Below are positions 20,487 to 31,808 of a DNA stretch of 64,000 bases, piece by piece; within the stretch, counting starts at the first letter, position 1; each line of letters begins with the position of its first letter. The stretch comes from Portulaca oleracea (Eukaryota > Streptophyta > Magnoliopsida > Caryophyllales > Portulacaceae). The stretch is from the NCBI GenBank assembly GCA_029582165.1, contig CM055876.1:22344817-22408816 (forward strand), in the 5' to 3' direction. The translations under genes and the position numbers were made by a program. The notes under the pieces are model-generated. The model was not told the origin of the DNA, made no database searches, and was given only the letters and a program-made list of their open reading frames with translations.

Positions 20487-22649
20487 TGATGTATTTTGGC
20501 CCACGCCAAATACATCCCAAGAGGCCCAAAACAATTTCAAAGAAACAAGGCAAGCTATGAAGGAAAACATGAGCATAGAGGCCCATAGGCCCATACATAT
20601 TGTGTGCTCCTTATGGCAAGATGATGTAGATTTGGTTCCAAAACTACATCATGGAAGTCAAATACTTAGCTACATTGGCAAAGAGCTTGAAACTATCACA
20701 TTTGGTCTACATTCGAATGGTCTTAACCATGAAGGAGTGATGATTTGCTCTCTAACTCAAGAACCATGAAGCTACCAAGGAAAGTGTCCTAGAGTGAAAT
20801 GTTCTACATTCTAAGAGCTTTCTAATGGTTCAAGAATCTTTAAATTTGGTTAAGTATAGAGCAAGTTATCATCATTTGTAATCTAGCTTAGTTCATTGTT
20901 TTCTTTATGATGTAATCATTAGAGTAGATGATGTAAGCCCTAAGTGGCTCGTTTCTTGTTTTGTACACGCCTAAAGGGGGACTTTAGTAGTATAAATAGA
21001 CCCCTTAGGGTGCCTTGTAATTCATTCATTCATAAATCAAATACAAGTAAACACATGATGTTTTTCTGTCTAGTTTTGTGCTAGTCTTTTTCGTTTCTCT
21101 TGAGGGAGAACGAAACTATCTCCCTTCTTCTATCCAAGGTTGGCATCCTTGGTGGTGATAGGAAGGAATTGAAGATCTTTTGAAGGTGGTGTGCCTTTAT
21201 CCTTCCAAGAAGCTTCAAGTCGCCATTGTTGATCATCCAAGCATTCGTTCGTTCATCCATTCGTCCATCATCGATCTTTTGGTAACCATTTCCCATAGTT
21301 CTTTTCCATCTTTTCCATTCATTTCGAACCCTAGGAACTTTGAGAAGCAAGATTCTTATCTTGGTTTTTAAAGATCCTTAGCTTTTGTATAATTTGATCA
21401 TCTTTGGTCTCAATATACATCACAAGAAGATGTCCAAACATCCTAGGGTCTACAACAACACGCCAATCAAGCCCAAGAAGAGGCCCAAGTCACGTCCATG
21501 AGGGTCAATTTCGTCAATTAGGCTCTTTTTGGATGTATTTTATTTTTATAGCTTTTATTATTTTGGTGTAATTTAATTAATTAGGAGTAGATAAATCTAG
21601 AACATTCTAAACTGTTCTAGAATATTCTAGAAAGTCAAAGTAGGCGTGTGATAGGAAGAGTAGGCGCCAAATTGGTTGTTATCCTAGATAAGGTTGGCTT
21701 ATTTTGTAACTAGTCCATATTGGATTAGGAAAGCCTAAACCTATTAGGATAAGGTTGTTGTAACCAACTCCCCTTTGGATAAGGAGACCTAATCCAAGAG
21801 GAAGTTGGAGTAGTTAGGCATGTACTACTAGGATTTCTTGGCTTGCACGCCAAGTAGGAGTAATCCTAGTCTAATTAGTATGGCTTGCACGCCAAGTAAG
21901 GAATCCTAGGGGAGTTAGGACTCTCCTAGTATAAATAGCCTAGTTTGCAATCTTTAGAAATCAATCAGTTGAGAAATATGAATCAAGCTTTAAGCTTACC
22001 CCCTTGAGTGTTAGGATTAACCCTCTCCCCTCTTCTATTGTATCTTGGTGTGGTAACCAAGTGGTTTAGGAAGAACTTGATCCTAGGTTGTGGTCTAGAT
22101 CAAGAAACCCTAGGTTGTCCTTCTTGTGGATTCAAGTAGGAAATCTAGTTCTATCCCATTATCTTTCTATTTCTTAGAAAGATAATATCTACCCTCACCC
22201 ATCCTCCCCTCCAACGTCACCCTCTACTTCCCATATACCCTCAATCGTCCACCCTCCACCCTCCTCACAAAATAGCTCAACCAACTCCCTCTCTCTCCAT
22301 AACAAACTCCTAACAACTTTCTCTCTCCTCCAACAACCTCTCAAACTCTCTCCCTCCCAACAACCACACGTCAACTTTCCTCTCTCTCTCTCCCCTCCTT
22401 CACGTCAATCCCTCCCTTCTCACCATCCAAGAATCAACCCCCTTTTCCCATTCAAGATTCAACCCTTCTTGAATCTTGAAACCACAAAAGCCCTCAAGGC
22501 AAAATCACTTTCCTATTCTCCCACGTCTCACGTGAACCACCCCCACCTTAGACTCAAATTCATGTGTGATACCCCACTCATTGATCGTTTGCACGTCTCC
22601 CCTATGATGTAGAATTGATCAACCACACTCTTGATCCTATTATACATCA
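20487..22649 (+). repeat. A2 3' LTR, interrupted by an F solo LTR
   Basis: 20487-20621 plus 21428-22649 gives 1357 bp, equal to the 5' LTR. Contains TATA and the heat-shock-like array (21600-21632). Confidence 0.95.
20622..21422 (+). mobile_element. F solo LTR (801 bp), TSD CAAGA
   Basis: TGATGTAGATTTGG...TATACATCA, flanked by CAAGA at 20617-20621 and 21423-21427. TATAAATA at 20991. No internal sequence, so it is the product of LTR-LTR recombination after insertion into A2. Confidence 0.95.
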
Positions 22650-22654
22650 ACTCT

Positions 22655-23189
22655 TCTACGTACTCCTCTTCTACTACATTCTCCTCCTCAAATAATTCAT
22701 TATCATACGTTTGGTACCGAACCAAAGACACTTCTTTCTTGTTAGGATACTCCAAATCAATGTGACCCTAACTTTGGCAATGACAACATCTCCTTTGAGA
22801 AAGGATTTTGGGTTCTTGGATAGTAGGTTTGGGGACGGTTTAGGGCTGTTTTGAGGTGCTTTTGGCGTGGTAATGTGTGGGAGATATGGATGGTCTTGGT
22901 TGCATATGGGATTTATCCAAAGTTCTTTACTCTTTGCTTGTATTTCAACATCAAGAGCTAAAGAACTCAACTCTTCCAAGTTTGTGTAAGGTTGATTTAC
23001 AACAACATGCCGAATGTAATCACTAAGACCAAGAAAGTAACATACCAAAACTTGTGGATCATCCTCCGTAAGGGCGTACTTCCATAGTTGCCACCTGAAT
23101 TCTATTGTGTATTCAACCACATCCTTGCTCCCTTGCTCCAAACGTTGCAAATCACTTTGTGAATTCATGCTAGATCTTTTGCAAGCCAT
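22655..23189 (-). pseudogene. E1 Gag
   Basis: Starts MACKRSSMNSQSDLQRLEQG (ATG complement at 23189) and carries VVEYTIEFRWQLWKYALTE, DPQVLVCYFLGLSDYIR and NLEELSSLALDVE, the gag capsid region. A frameshift precedes the zinc knuckle. Interrupted at 22650-22654 by A2. Compared with F1 Gag, the N-terminal 60 or so codons are absent, as in E2 and E4. Confidence 0.85.
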
Positions 23190-23423
23190 AGAATATGAAT
23201 CTTGAGAAAGAAAGAATCAAACAAGACTCACGGTTTAATGGGGAAATGTAAGGAACGAAATGGGGGAATGTGTTTGGGTTAGAGGATGGGTTTCTTGATG
23301 GGGTTTCTTTGTGGAGCTAATGGTGGACGTGTATATGGAAGATGATGGGGAATGATTTTGTGATGGATAGATGGTGAAAAGATAGTAAAAGATAGATACA
23401 GAACTAAGAGAATCAACTCCTAA

Positions 23424-23435
23424 GCTCTGAAACCG
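23424..23435 (-). other. Primer-binding site of E1
   Basis: Minus strand CGGTTTCAGAGC, degenerate initiator-Met PBS, 4 bases from the LTR. Confidence 0.8.
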
Positions 23436-23439
23436 ATTT

Positions 23440-23614
23440 TGATGTATAATGGGATCAATGGAATCTCATTATACTTGGAAACAGGATCTTTAAAAACCAA
23501 GATAAGAATCTTGCTTCTCAAAGTTCTTAAAGATCAACCAATTTGATTGAAATGATGTATAATAGGATCAAGTATAATCAAATTAGACAAAAGATTAGGA
23601 TCTTTAAGTGTTTC
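23440..23614 (-). repeat. E LTR L2, U5 end
   Basis: TGATGTATAATGGGATCAATGG up to GTTTC, where A3 begins. Matches 38400-38576. The rest of L2 continues at 35235 after the A3-A4 block; about 435 bp between these points are missing. Confidence 0.88.
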
Positions 23615-24975
23615 TGATGTATTTTGGCCCACGCCAAATACATTCCACGAGGGCTAATTTAATTTCCAAGGATCATCACAAGCTATGGGGAAAAACATGA
23701 GCATAGAGGCCCATAGGCCCATACATATTGTGTGCTCCTTATGGCAAGAGGATGTCCAAACATCCTAGGGTCTACAAACAGCACGCCTACCAAGCCCAAG
23801 AAAGGCCCAAATCACGTCCAAGAGAAGCTTCATTCTTAGTTTTAATTCTTTTGGATGTAATTTTATTTATAGCTTTTATTATTTTGATGTATTTTAATTA
23901 ATTAGGAGAAGATGAATCTAGAACATTCTAGATTGTTCTAGAATGTTCTAAGAGGATAAAGTAAACGTTTGGTGTGTTAGTTTTAGGCGCCAAAGTGGTT
24001 GTTATCCTAGATAAGGTTGGCTTATTTTGTAACTAATCCATATTGGATTAGGGAAGCCTAAACCTATTAGGATAAGGTTGTTGTAACCAACTCCCCTTTG
24101 GATAAGGAGTCCTAATCCAAGAGGAAGTTGGAGTAGTTAGGCGTGTACTACTAGGATTTCTTGGCTTGCACGCCAAGTAGGAGTAATCCTAGTCTAACTA
24201 GTATGGCTTGCACGCCAAGTAAGGAATCCTAGGGGAGTTAGGACTCTCCTAGTATAAATAGTCTAGTTTGCAATCTTTAGAAAACAATCAGTTAAGAATA
24301 TGAATCAAGCTTTAAGCTTACCCCTTTGAGTGTTAGGATTAACTCTCATCCCTCTTCTATTGTATCTTGGTGTGGTAACCAAGTGGTTTATGAAGAACTT
24401 GATCCTAGGTTGCGGTCTAGATCAAGAACCCCTAGGTTGTCCTTCTTCTGCATTCAAGTAGGAAACCTAGTTCTATCCCTTTATCTTTCTATTTCTTAGA
24501 AAGATAATATCTACCCTCACCCATCCTCCACTCCAACGCCACTCTATACCTCCCATACTCCCTGAATCGTCCACCCTCCTCCCTCCTCATAAAATAGCTC
24601 AATCCACTCCCTCTCTCTCCATAACAAACTCCTAACAACTTTCTCTCTCCTCCAACAACCTCTCAAACTCTCTTTCTCCCAACAACCACACGTCAACTTT
24701 CCCCTCTTTCTCTCCTCTTTCACGTTAATCTCTCCCTCTCTCCTCTTCAAAGAATCAACCTCTCTCTCTCCCTTCCCATTCAAGATTCAACCCTTTGAAT
24801 CTTGAAACCACAAATGCCCTCACGGCAAAACTCCCTCCATTTTCTCCCTTACCTCACGTGAACCACCCTAACCTTAGCCTCAATTTCACATGAAGCTTCC
24901 CACTCTTAGATCGTTTGCACGTCTCGCCTATGATGTGTAATTGATCAACCACACTCTTGATCCCATTATACATCA
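23615..24975 (+). repeat. A3 5' LTR (1361 bp)
   Basis: TGATGTATTTTGGCCC to CCATTATACATCA. TATAAATA at 24253-24260. Confidence 0.95.
23921..23948 (+). promoter_or_regulatory. Heat-shock-element-like array (A3 5' LTR)
   Basis: GAA, TTC, GAT, TTC, GAA, TTC at five-base spacing; five of six triplets perfect. Confidence 0.65.
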
Positions 24976-24981
24976 TAATTT

Positions 24982-24993
24982 TGGTATCAGAGC
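24982..24993 (+). other. Primer-binding site of A3
   Basis: Perfect TGGTATCAGAGC. The leader that follows has repeated CTGCTATTCCAATAG units (about 25050-25135). Confidence 0.92.
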
Positions 24994-25239
24994 TCTAGGT
25001 TGTTTTGAGTGCAAACCAAACACATGACCTTTTCCAACCCAATCCCCTAACCTGCTATTCCAATAGTTAAACCTGCTATTCCAATAGCTTAACCTGCTAA
25101 TCCAATAGCTTTACCTGCTATTCCAATAGCTTAACCTTCAAACCTTTAGTACCAACCTGCAATCCTAAACTCCACAAACAGCCTAAACACATTACCCCTT
25201 CTTACCCAACGTCACTCTGGACGTTTCAAAACCCCTACC

Positions 25240-25812
25240 ATGGCATCTGGAAGCAACAGTCCTGAAAATAAAGATCCTACTGAGCAGTGGAAGCAAGAGA
25301 AAGCAGAATTGGAAGGAAGAATCGCTTATCTTTCTGATCAGTTAAAGCGATACATGAATCTGCAATTCAGAACACCACGGGAAGAAGAAGGAGTCATCCC
25401 CAGCAGTCCTAGCGAAACTGAGCACTCTACTAGCTCAACCCGGAGGTCACGTCAGTCTAGGCGTGCACCAAGAGAAGAAAGGCTCGACTTCAAGGTCGAC
25501 ATTCCTGAACTCGACGGTAATCTTGATCCTGAAATCTTCCTTGACTGTATTCAAACTGTCGAACGAGTATTTTACTTGAAAGATATTGTCGATGATAAGA
25601 AAGTCAAATATATTGCTCTTAAACTGCGGAAGCATGCTAGTATTTGGTGGACTAACCTACAGAAGAAGCGACAGCATACCGGGAAAGAAAAGATCCGCTC
25701 TTGGGAAAAGATGAAAAAGAAACTTAACTCAAAGTTTCTTCTTGCAAACAACTTCAAAGACAATTATCTTCGTCTACAACAACTGACCCAAGGATCTAAA
25801 TCTGTTGAATAG
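25240..25812 (+). pseudogene. A3 Gag N-terminal half
   Basis: 190 codons from MASGSNSPENKDPTEQ: the coiled-coil-like start, then FKVDIPELDGNLDPEIF, TVERVFYLKDIVDDKK and ASIWWTNLQKKRQ, the Retrotrans_gag region. It ends in a TAG where A2 has GAG (Glu) in SVEEFTKEF. The frame continues open beyond the stop. It is the best-preserved A-family gag start here. Confidence 0.88.
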
Positions 25813-25851
25813 TTTACCAAAGAATTCGAACACCTACTCTGGAGGTGTAAC

Positions 25852-26760
25852 TTGAAAGAAGATGAACCTCAAACTCTTGTGAGGTATCTTGCTGGCTTAA
25901 ACGAAAACATAAGGTATGTGGTGGAACTTCAACCTTATGAAACTCTTGACGAATTGAGTATTTTGGCTAACAGAGTGGAACAGCAAAAGAAAAGAAGAGG
26001 CAAGGAGACACCAAACAGGAACCCTAATTCCCAAAGAACTTCCTACGCGCCTCAAAATTACACTTCACAAAAGAGTCAAACCCCCTCCCATCCGTCCGCC
26101 ACAAAAACGCCTCACCCTACGCCCCAAACTGTGACAAAACCACCACAGGTCACGCTAATGGATAGGAAGCGGTGTTTCAGGTATCAAGGGCTCGGTCATA
26201 TTGCTTCTGAGTGCCCTAATAAGAGAGCCATCACTCTTGTGGAATTCCAAAACGCTCTCTTTGAACCTGAACCAACGGATGTCGAAGAAGAACCCCACGC
26301 CATTCACAACGAATCTGAAGAAGAGGTCGTGGAAGAACCAGATCAGGGCGAGATGCTGGTTATGAGGAGAGTACTGAATAGCTCTCCAGTTCCTGAAGAT
26401 CTACAGCAACGGGAAGCTATCTTCCACTCTCGTTGTACGGTGCAAGGGAAAGTTTGTTCTTTGATCATCGATGGTGGAAGCTGTACTAACGCAGTTTCGA
26501 CAACTATGGTGAACAAGCTACAACTCCCTACAAGTCCTCACCCTTCACCCTACACTGTTCAATGGCTCAACCAGGGTAAAGGATTGAAAGTGAATCTACG
26601 CTGTTTGGTAAGCTTTTCAATTGGAAAGTCTTATCAAGATTCAATATGGTGCGATGTACTACCTATGGATGCTTGTCATATTCTGCTTGGGAGACCATGG
26701 CTATGCCAGAGACGTTACGCACAACGGAAGAGCAAACACCTATTCGCTTTTGGTGAATAA
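25852..26760 (+). pseudogene. A3 Gag C-terminal half, mutated zinc knuckle and protease
   Basis: 302 codons, same frame as the previous piece. Capsid end (QTLVRYLAGLNENIR), Pro-rich linker, zinc knuckle CFRYQGLGHIASEC (second Cys is Tyr), and protease KVCSLIIDGGSCTNAVS. A frameshift inside LLGRPW moves the end of the protease to the overlapping ORF at 26621. Confidence 0.88.
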
Positions 26761-27337
26761 CAAGAAGGTGACCTTAGCTCCTCTAAAAGCATCCAAGGTC
26801 AAAGAAGATGACCCAAAACTCATCTCTTTCATTGTCACTGGACGCCCTGAGTTCAGTGAAAAAAAGAAGGTCCTTACTGAAGAAGCTAGCCACGAAAACA
26901 CTGCAGAAGAGCTCCATCTAGCCATTCATCACGTGAGCTCGGTGGCTAAGGCTACATCAAACACAATCCAACATGAGGTACAGTCTGTGGAATATCACGT
27001 GAACCCTACTACTGCCCAAAGGGTTCGAAATTCAGCTGTCTGTCACGCCAAGGGTACAATTGAGAAAGAAATTATTTACTCGAGTGCCCTAGTCATCGCA
27101 AAGAAGAGGGAAAGTAACTTGGTTCAGACTCAGTTAGGGATTACTGCTGCTCAAATCTCAAGAAGTCTCCTTGTATGGTTAGTCACACCCTGTGATCTAA
27201 TCTATGTCTTTTCAGTTATTATGAGACTTATGAACCAGGTTCTGAAGTCCTGCATCAGCAAGTGTGTCTTGGACACCTTTATGTATAGCAAGAGTGAGAA
27301 CGATCAAATCGTCCACATCATCACATCTCACTTATGA
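26621..27337 (+). pseudogene. A3 protease end and collapsed pol
   Basis: Continues the protease C-terminus ([20 protein letters not shown]), then a linker, and ends with a fused RT scrap: [18 protein letters not shown] and MYSKSENDQI, with the YFDD/YFND segment and everything before and after deleted. The same fusion exists in A2. The copia LTR begins at its stop. Confidence 0.82.
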
Positions 27338-27554
27338 ATATAAGAATATAAGAGGAAGTTGAGAGAGAATAGAGACAGATGAATTGAGAGAAAGAAAGGA
27401 AAAATGAATATTTCATTGCCATCGACGAAGTATTTATAATACAAGGATTCTTCATCACTAAGAATACTTCATCACTAAGAATACTTCATCGCTAAGAAAA
27501 CTTCATTACTAAGAAAAGTAAGAGTATGGACATTCACACAATTATTCCATAACA
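27335..27554 (-). repeat. Copia 3' LTR (220 bp)
   Basis: Minus strand TGTTATGGAATAATTG to CTTATATTCA. It is preceded on the minus strand by TTCAAGGGGGAG (polypurine tract, 27555-27566). A second purine tract ATCAGGGGGAG lies at about 27760-27775, the usual arrangement for this copia type. Confidence 0.82.
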
Positions 27555-27779
27555 CTCCCCCTTGAATGTCCATTGCCAAAGAATATGCCTCATTAAAACC
27601 TTACTAGGAAAAAACCCAATGGGAAAAAATCCAGTGAAGGAAAAAAGAGTACATCATTCTTGATACGCCAAGATATATGCTGCCTCATTAAAAACCTTTC
27701 TAAGGAAAACCCAGTGGGACAAAACCTCAGATAAGGGAAAAAGAGTACAGCGCGTATTACTCCCCCTGATGAGAACATC

Positions 27780-29790
27780 AATGAAGATTTTTGAGTTGAT
27801 GTAATTCAACTTCATCACTGACTTTTAAACTTTACAGTCGAAAATGGCTTGATACATGAATCAACTTAATTCTAACTAAAACGAATTTGCTTAATATCAG
27901 TTTCAGCGTGCACATAACTAGTATGTGATCAAGTGCCTTAGGATTTAGGTAAATATCCAAGATCAGCATAGCTAATCAAATAATTTCAAGCCGATGGGGA
28001 TAATGAATATCCAAATCGCTAGTACCTTCGAGGTATCGAAATAGGTTAGATCATGTATGCTTAGCAAGATACGTCAATGATTCAATATAATTTAAATACG
28101 GTACTTCAGGACCCAAATTCAGTATTTCAGGACTCAAATACGGTACTTCAGGACCGCTAAATTTCTCATCATCTTTTCGGGACCGAAAGTGGGTTGTTTT
28201 CATATTAAATGATTGTACCACTACCAGGGTACTTAAAAAGGAGTGCTTTGCTCATGCATCATTATCTTAGCACTTTTCTACATAAATTGATTTACACGAA
28301 ATTTCATTCTCAAAGTGTGCAACTTGTAAACTAATGCAATGACATATTTTACCAAAATTTTTCATTCCAAAATGCTTTTTTAAAGCAATCCACAACTTTT
28401 GAGGCTCTTCAAGAGTCCAAACCATCAATAACAACAAACAATTAGGATTCGGATCATTTACTCATTTTATTTGATTATGCAATATGCGTCCATATTGTTT
28501 TAATCACATAAATGTCTATCAACCAAATAACCAATATTATCGCGAATTTTAATCTGTGCTTCCAGCACTTTGAACCCTTCAGGAGTTTTATATAAACATC
28601 ATTATCAAAATTTTCATAAGCTATAGCGATATTTATAAGATGCATACTTAGCTTTTCATATACTGCCAAATTTAAGGTATCGTGATGTAGTGACATGGAC
28701 TACATAGGAGTATAGTCCTTCCTAGTTGATACCAAGTCTTTGCGAAAGGACTGATGCAACAAGTCGCTCCTTGTGCCTCATAATCTCCTTTTCTCATTCT
28801 GTTTTCACACAAAGACTTAACTGTGTCCCAGAAGTTTTACACCAGTTTGGTTTATAGACAACAGGTCCTGATATTTCCGATTTTACAAGCGAATCTAATT
28901 CTTAAGTGCATCTTTCCACTTGGCCAATCTCATCTTTATATGTATTCATTAACAAACGTAAATTCACGATCCTCATGATTACTCATAATAGTGAGCGCTA
29001 TATTATATAATCAAATATCATATCGACGTCGACTTCACTTAGGTTCCACCTTATTCAATTCATGACATAATTAATTGAGATCTCATCTTTTTCGTGAATT
29101 TCAGGTGCCTGAACTTGTGGTGTAACTTCCACATGTGTCATGATTGAGGACTCTTTTGGAGTCGAAATTTCCTCATTTCGGTTATCATTAATCGTTTGCT
29201 CCTTTTTTTTTCGAGGACTTTTGTTGTCTTTGGAACCGATTGGTCTACCACATTTCATATGTGGTCTAGACTCATTAATAATTCAATTTGTCCTACTGGG
29301 ACATCGCTTCTTATAGGAGCATTAGTAGTTGGGACATAGGATTTAATAACTCTTTGTGGGTCACTAGAATAACTGGCAGTAGATTCGCTCAAGTTCGTAG
29401 ACGAATTATATTTTGAACTTCCAGTTCACATTACATTGTACGAGGATCATAATAATTCGTTCCAACTTATTTCCTTGTCCAACAACTTGATTTCTCCCCC
29501 CTAATGTTGGGAAACTTATGTCATCATAATTGGCAAATTGTGCTATAAGTATATCCCCAATGACTGGTTCTATTATAATTAAGGATGGATATATCCAACA
29601 TATATTCCTGATTCCTTCGTTATCCCATCTTAGTGCGTTATCATGGAGCATACATCGCATATGCTCAAATTCAAAAGCATGGGAGATTTATGGCTAGAAA
29701 CCATTTGTAGGGGAGGAATAAACATTCATGATAACGTCTTGGCCTTATTTGGATCAATGTTGGTGAATGCAACATAACATGTCCCTAAAA
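27780..29790 (-). pseudogene. Copia pol remnant: integrase C-terminus, RT, RNase H
   Basis: Reading on the minus strand and allowing frameshifts: IIIEPVIGDILIAQF and FPTLGG (integrase end, about 29510-29590), GRPIGSKDNKSPRKK and EISINYV (hinge, 29055-29258), ELDSLVKSEISGPVV and KERLVASVLSQRLGI (start of the copia RT domain, about 28720-28890), LAVYEKLSMHLI and DNDVYIKLL (28475-28696), then RNase H traces (YPHRLEI, 27900-28010). The copia metal-binding motif region is not intact. Many stops. Confidence 0.82.
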
Positions 29791-30223
29791 AAAAAAAATT
29801 ATAGTAAGCTCTGCTCTCAAAAATAATAAGTTTGCCATTATATCAATGATTTTGCAAGATCATTTTACATATAAACATTTAACATAAGATACTTAACATC
29901 TATGTCCATTGGCATACAAAAACTATCAAAAGCCTTCACCATCATTATCAAGAGGAATCTTCTTGATTGATAATTTAAATGTGCTCGTTAATCAATTGAG
30001 CAAACAACCTTGCAAGCACCAAGTTGCAAGTTGATATTAAACATAAAAGTGACTATCTCATTTATGCATCAAGCAAAGCCAAGCTTTATTCAAATGGTTT
30101 ACATATAGGTCTACAGGACCAACACAAACATGATCACTTGTACACAACCCAGGAATCTAAGGGATTCGATCCCTGTCTTTACTAATGATGGGATTATAAT
30201 TAATTTTCTTTGATACTGAGAAG
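29791..30223. other. Copia-interior or unassigned sequence
   Basis: AT-rich, stops in all frames. It contains a run of A at about 29786-29796 and nothing I recognise. Confidence 0.5.
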
Positions 30224-30422
30224 CTAATTAGAACTCATTTGATTAAGGATCTTCTGGCCCTTTAAAATATATCCATATGAGTTCTTCTTGAGAGGATTGA
30301 TCCAAGATGCTCCAACTATCATAAAGTCTTCATCAATAGTAAGCTTCTGGTTTACTAGAGTATGTGCTTCAATTGGGTTAGTTGTGTAGAATAACCCAGA
30401 AAATAAGGATGATGAAATAACC
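30224..30422 (-). other. Unrecognised open frame without a start
   Basis: About 66 codons free of stops on the minus strand, including LTIDEDFMIVGASWINP and NSYGYILKGQKIL. I do not recognise it. It sits exactly at the copia/A3 boundary. It could be decayed copia, a captured gene piece, or chance. Confidence 0.3.
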
Positions 30423-30532
30423 TTGGTTCATGTGAAGGTCCTGATCCACATGAAGTTCCCAATTGAGGCCACTGAAGTTCTTGAACTTAACCCACCAAGT
30501 TTGAGGACAAACTTCTTCCAACAAGGGGGGAA

Positions 30533-31526
30533 TGATGTATTTTGGCCAACGCCAAATACATTCCATGAGGCCCAATTTAATTTCCAAGGATCATCACAAG
30601 CTATGGGGAAAAACATGAGCATAGAGGCCCATAGGCCCATACATATTGTGTGCTCCTTATGGCAAGAGGATGTCCAAACATCCTAGGGTCTACAAACAGC
30701 ACGCCTACCAAGCCCAAGAAAGGCCCAAATCACGTCCAAGAGAAGCTTCATTCTTAGTTTTAATTCTTTATGATGTAATTTTATTTTATAGCTTTTATTA
30801 TTTTTGTGTATTTTAATTAATTAGGAGTAGATAAATCTAGAACATTCTAGATTGTTCTAGAATGTTCTAAGACGATAAAGTAAATGTTAGGTGTGTTAGT
30901 TTTAGGCGCCAAAGTGGTTGTTATCCTAGATAAGGTTGGCTTATTTTGTAACTAATCCATATTGGATTAGGAAAGCCTAAACCTATTAGGATAAGGTTGT
31001 TGTAACCAACTCCCCTTTGGATAAGGAGTCCTAATCCAAGAGGAAGTTGGAGTAGTTAGGCGTGTACTACTAGGATTTCTTGGCTTGCACGCCAAGTAGA
31101 AGTAATCCTAGTCTAACTAGTATGGCTTGCACGCCAAGTAAGGAATCCTAGGGGAGTTAGGACTCTCCTAGTATAAATAGTCTAGTTTGCAATCTTTAGA
31201 AAACAATCAGTTGAGAAATATGAATCAAGCTTTAAGCTTACCCCCTTGAGTGTTAGGATTAACTATCTCCCCTCTTCTATTGTATCTTGGTGTGGTAACT
31301 AAGTGGTTTAGGAAGAACTTGATCCTAGGTTGCGGTCTAGATCAAGAAACCCTAGGTTGTCCTTCTTGTGGATTCAAGTAGGAAACCTAGTTCTATCCCT
31401 TACCTCACGTGAACCACCCTAACCTTAGCCTCAATTTCACATGAAGCTTCCCACTCTTAGATCGTTCGCACGTCTCCCCTATGATGTGTAATTGATCAAC
31501 CACACTCTTGATCTCATTATACATCA
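30533..31526 (+). repeat. A LTR shared by A3 and A4 (994 bp, 369-bp deletion)
   Basis: Polypurine tract before it and TGGTATCAGAGC after it. Compared with 23615-24975, the stretch equivalent to 24476-24844 is missing, with TCCCTT at both ends of the lost segment. TATAAATA at 31172-31179; heat-shock-like array from 30840. Confidence 0.93.
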
Positions 31527-31532
31527 TAATTT

Positions 31533-31544
31533 TGGTATCAGAGC
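31533..31544 (+). other. Primer-binding site of A4
   Basis: Perfect TGGTATCAGAGC just after the shared LTR. The leader (31545-31808) has the usual short repeats. Confidence 0.92.
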
Positions 31545-31808
31545 TCTAGGTTGTTTTGAGTGCAAACCAAACACATGACCTTTTCCAACCCAATCCCCAA
31601 ACCTGCTATTCCAATAGCCTAACCTGTAAGTCTATAGCTTAACCTGCAAGTCTAGAATCCTGACCTGCAAGTCCAAAGCTTAAACCTACAAGCCTAAACA
31701 CATAACCTTCAAACCTTCAGTACCAACCTGCAACCCTAAAACTCCACAAACAGCCTAAACACGTTACCCCTCCTTACCCAACGTCACTCTGGACGTTCCA
31801 ACCCTGCC

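Larger units (their letters stand above)
16696..22649 (+). mobile_element. Ty3/gypsy element A2, gag-protease only, TSD ACTCT
   Basis: Both LTRs, PBS, gag, zinc knuckle, protease, polypurine tract, and a precise 5-bp target duplication. RT, RNase H and integrase are almost completely deleted; only scraps near 20180-20330 remain. An F solo LTR sits in the 3' LTR. Confidence 0.95.
27335..30410 (-). mobile_element. Ty1/copia fragment inserted in A3 (5' end missing)
   Basis: Short 3' LTR, polypurine tract, then degenerate RNase H, RT and integrase C-terminus in copia order (integrase before RT). No second LTR or PBS is visible at the right boundary, about 30410, where A3 resumes (GATGAAATAACC). 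Confidence 0.85.
23615..31526 (+). mobile_element. Ty3/gypsy element A3, gag-protease only, LTR shared with A4
   Basis: 5' LTR, PBS, gag-protease, pol scraps, a copia fragment, polypurine tract, and an LTR (30533-31526) that is followed by another PBS. Same structure and same pol deletion as A2, so both derive from one gag-protease subfamily. Confidence 0.92.
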
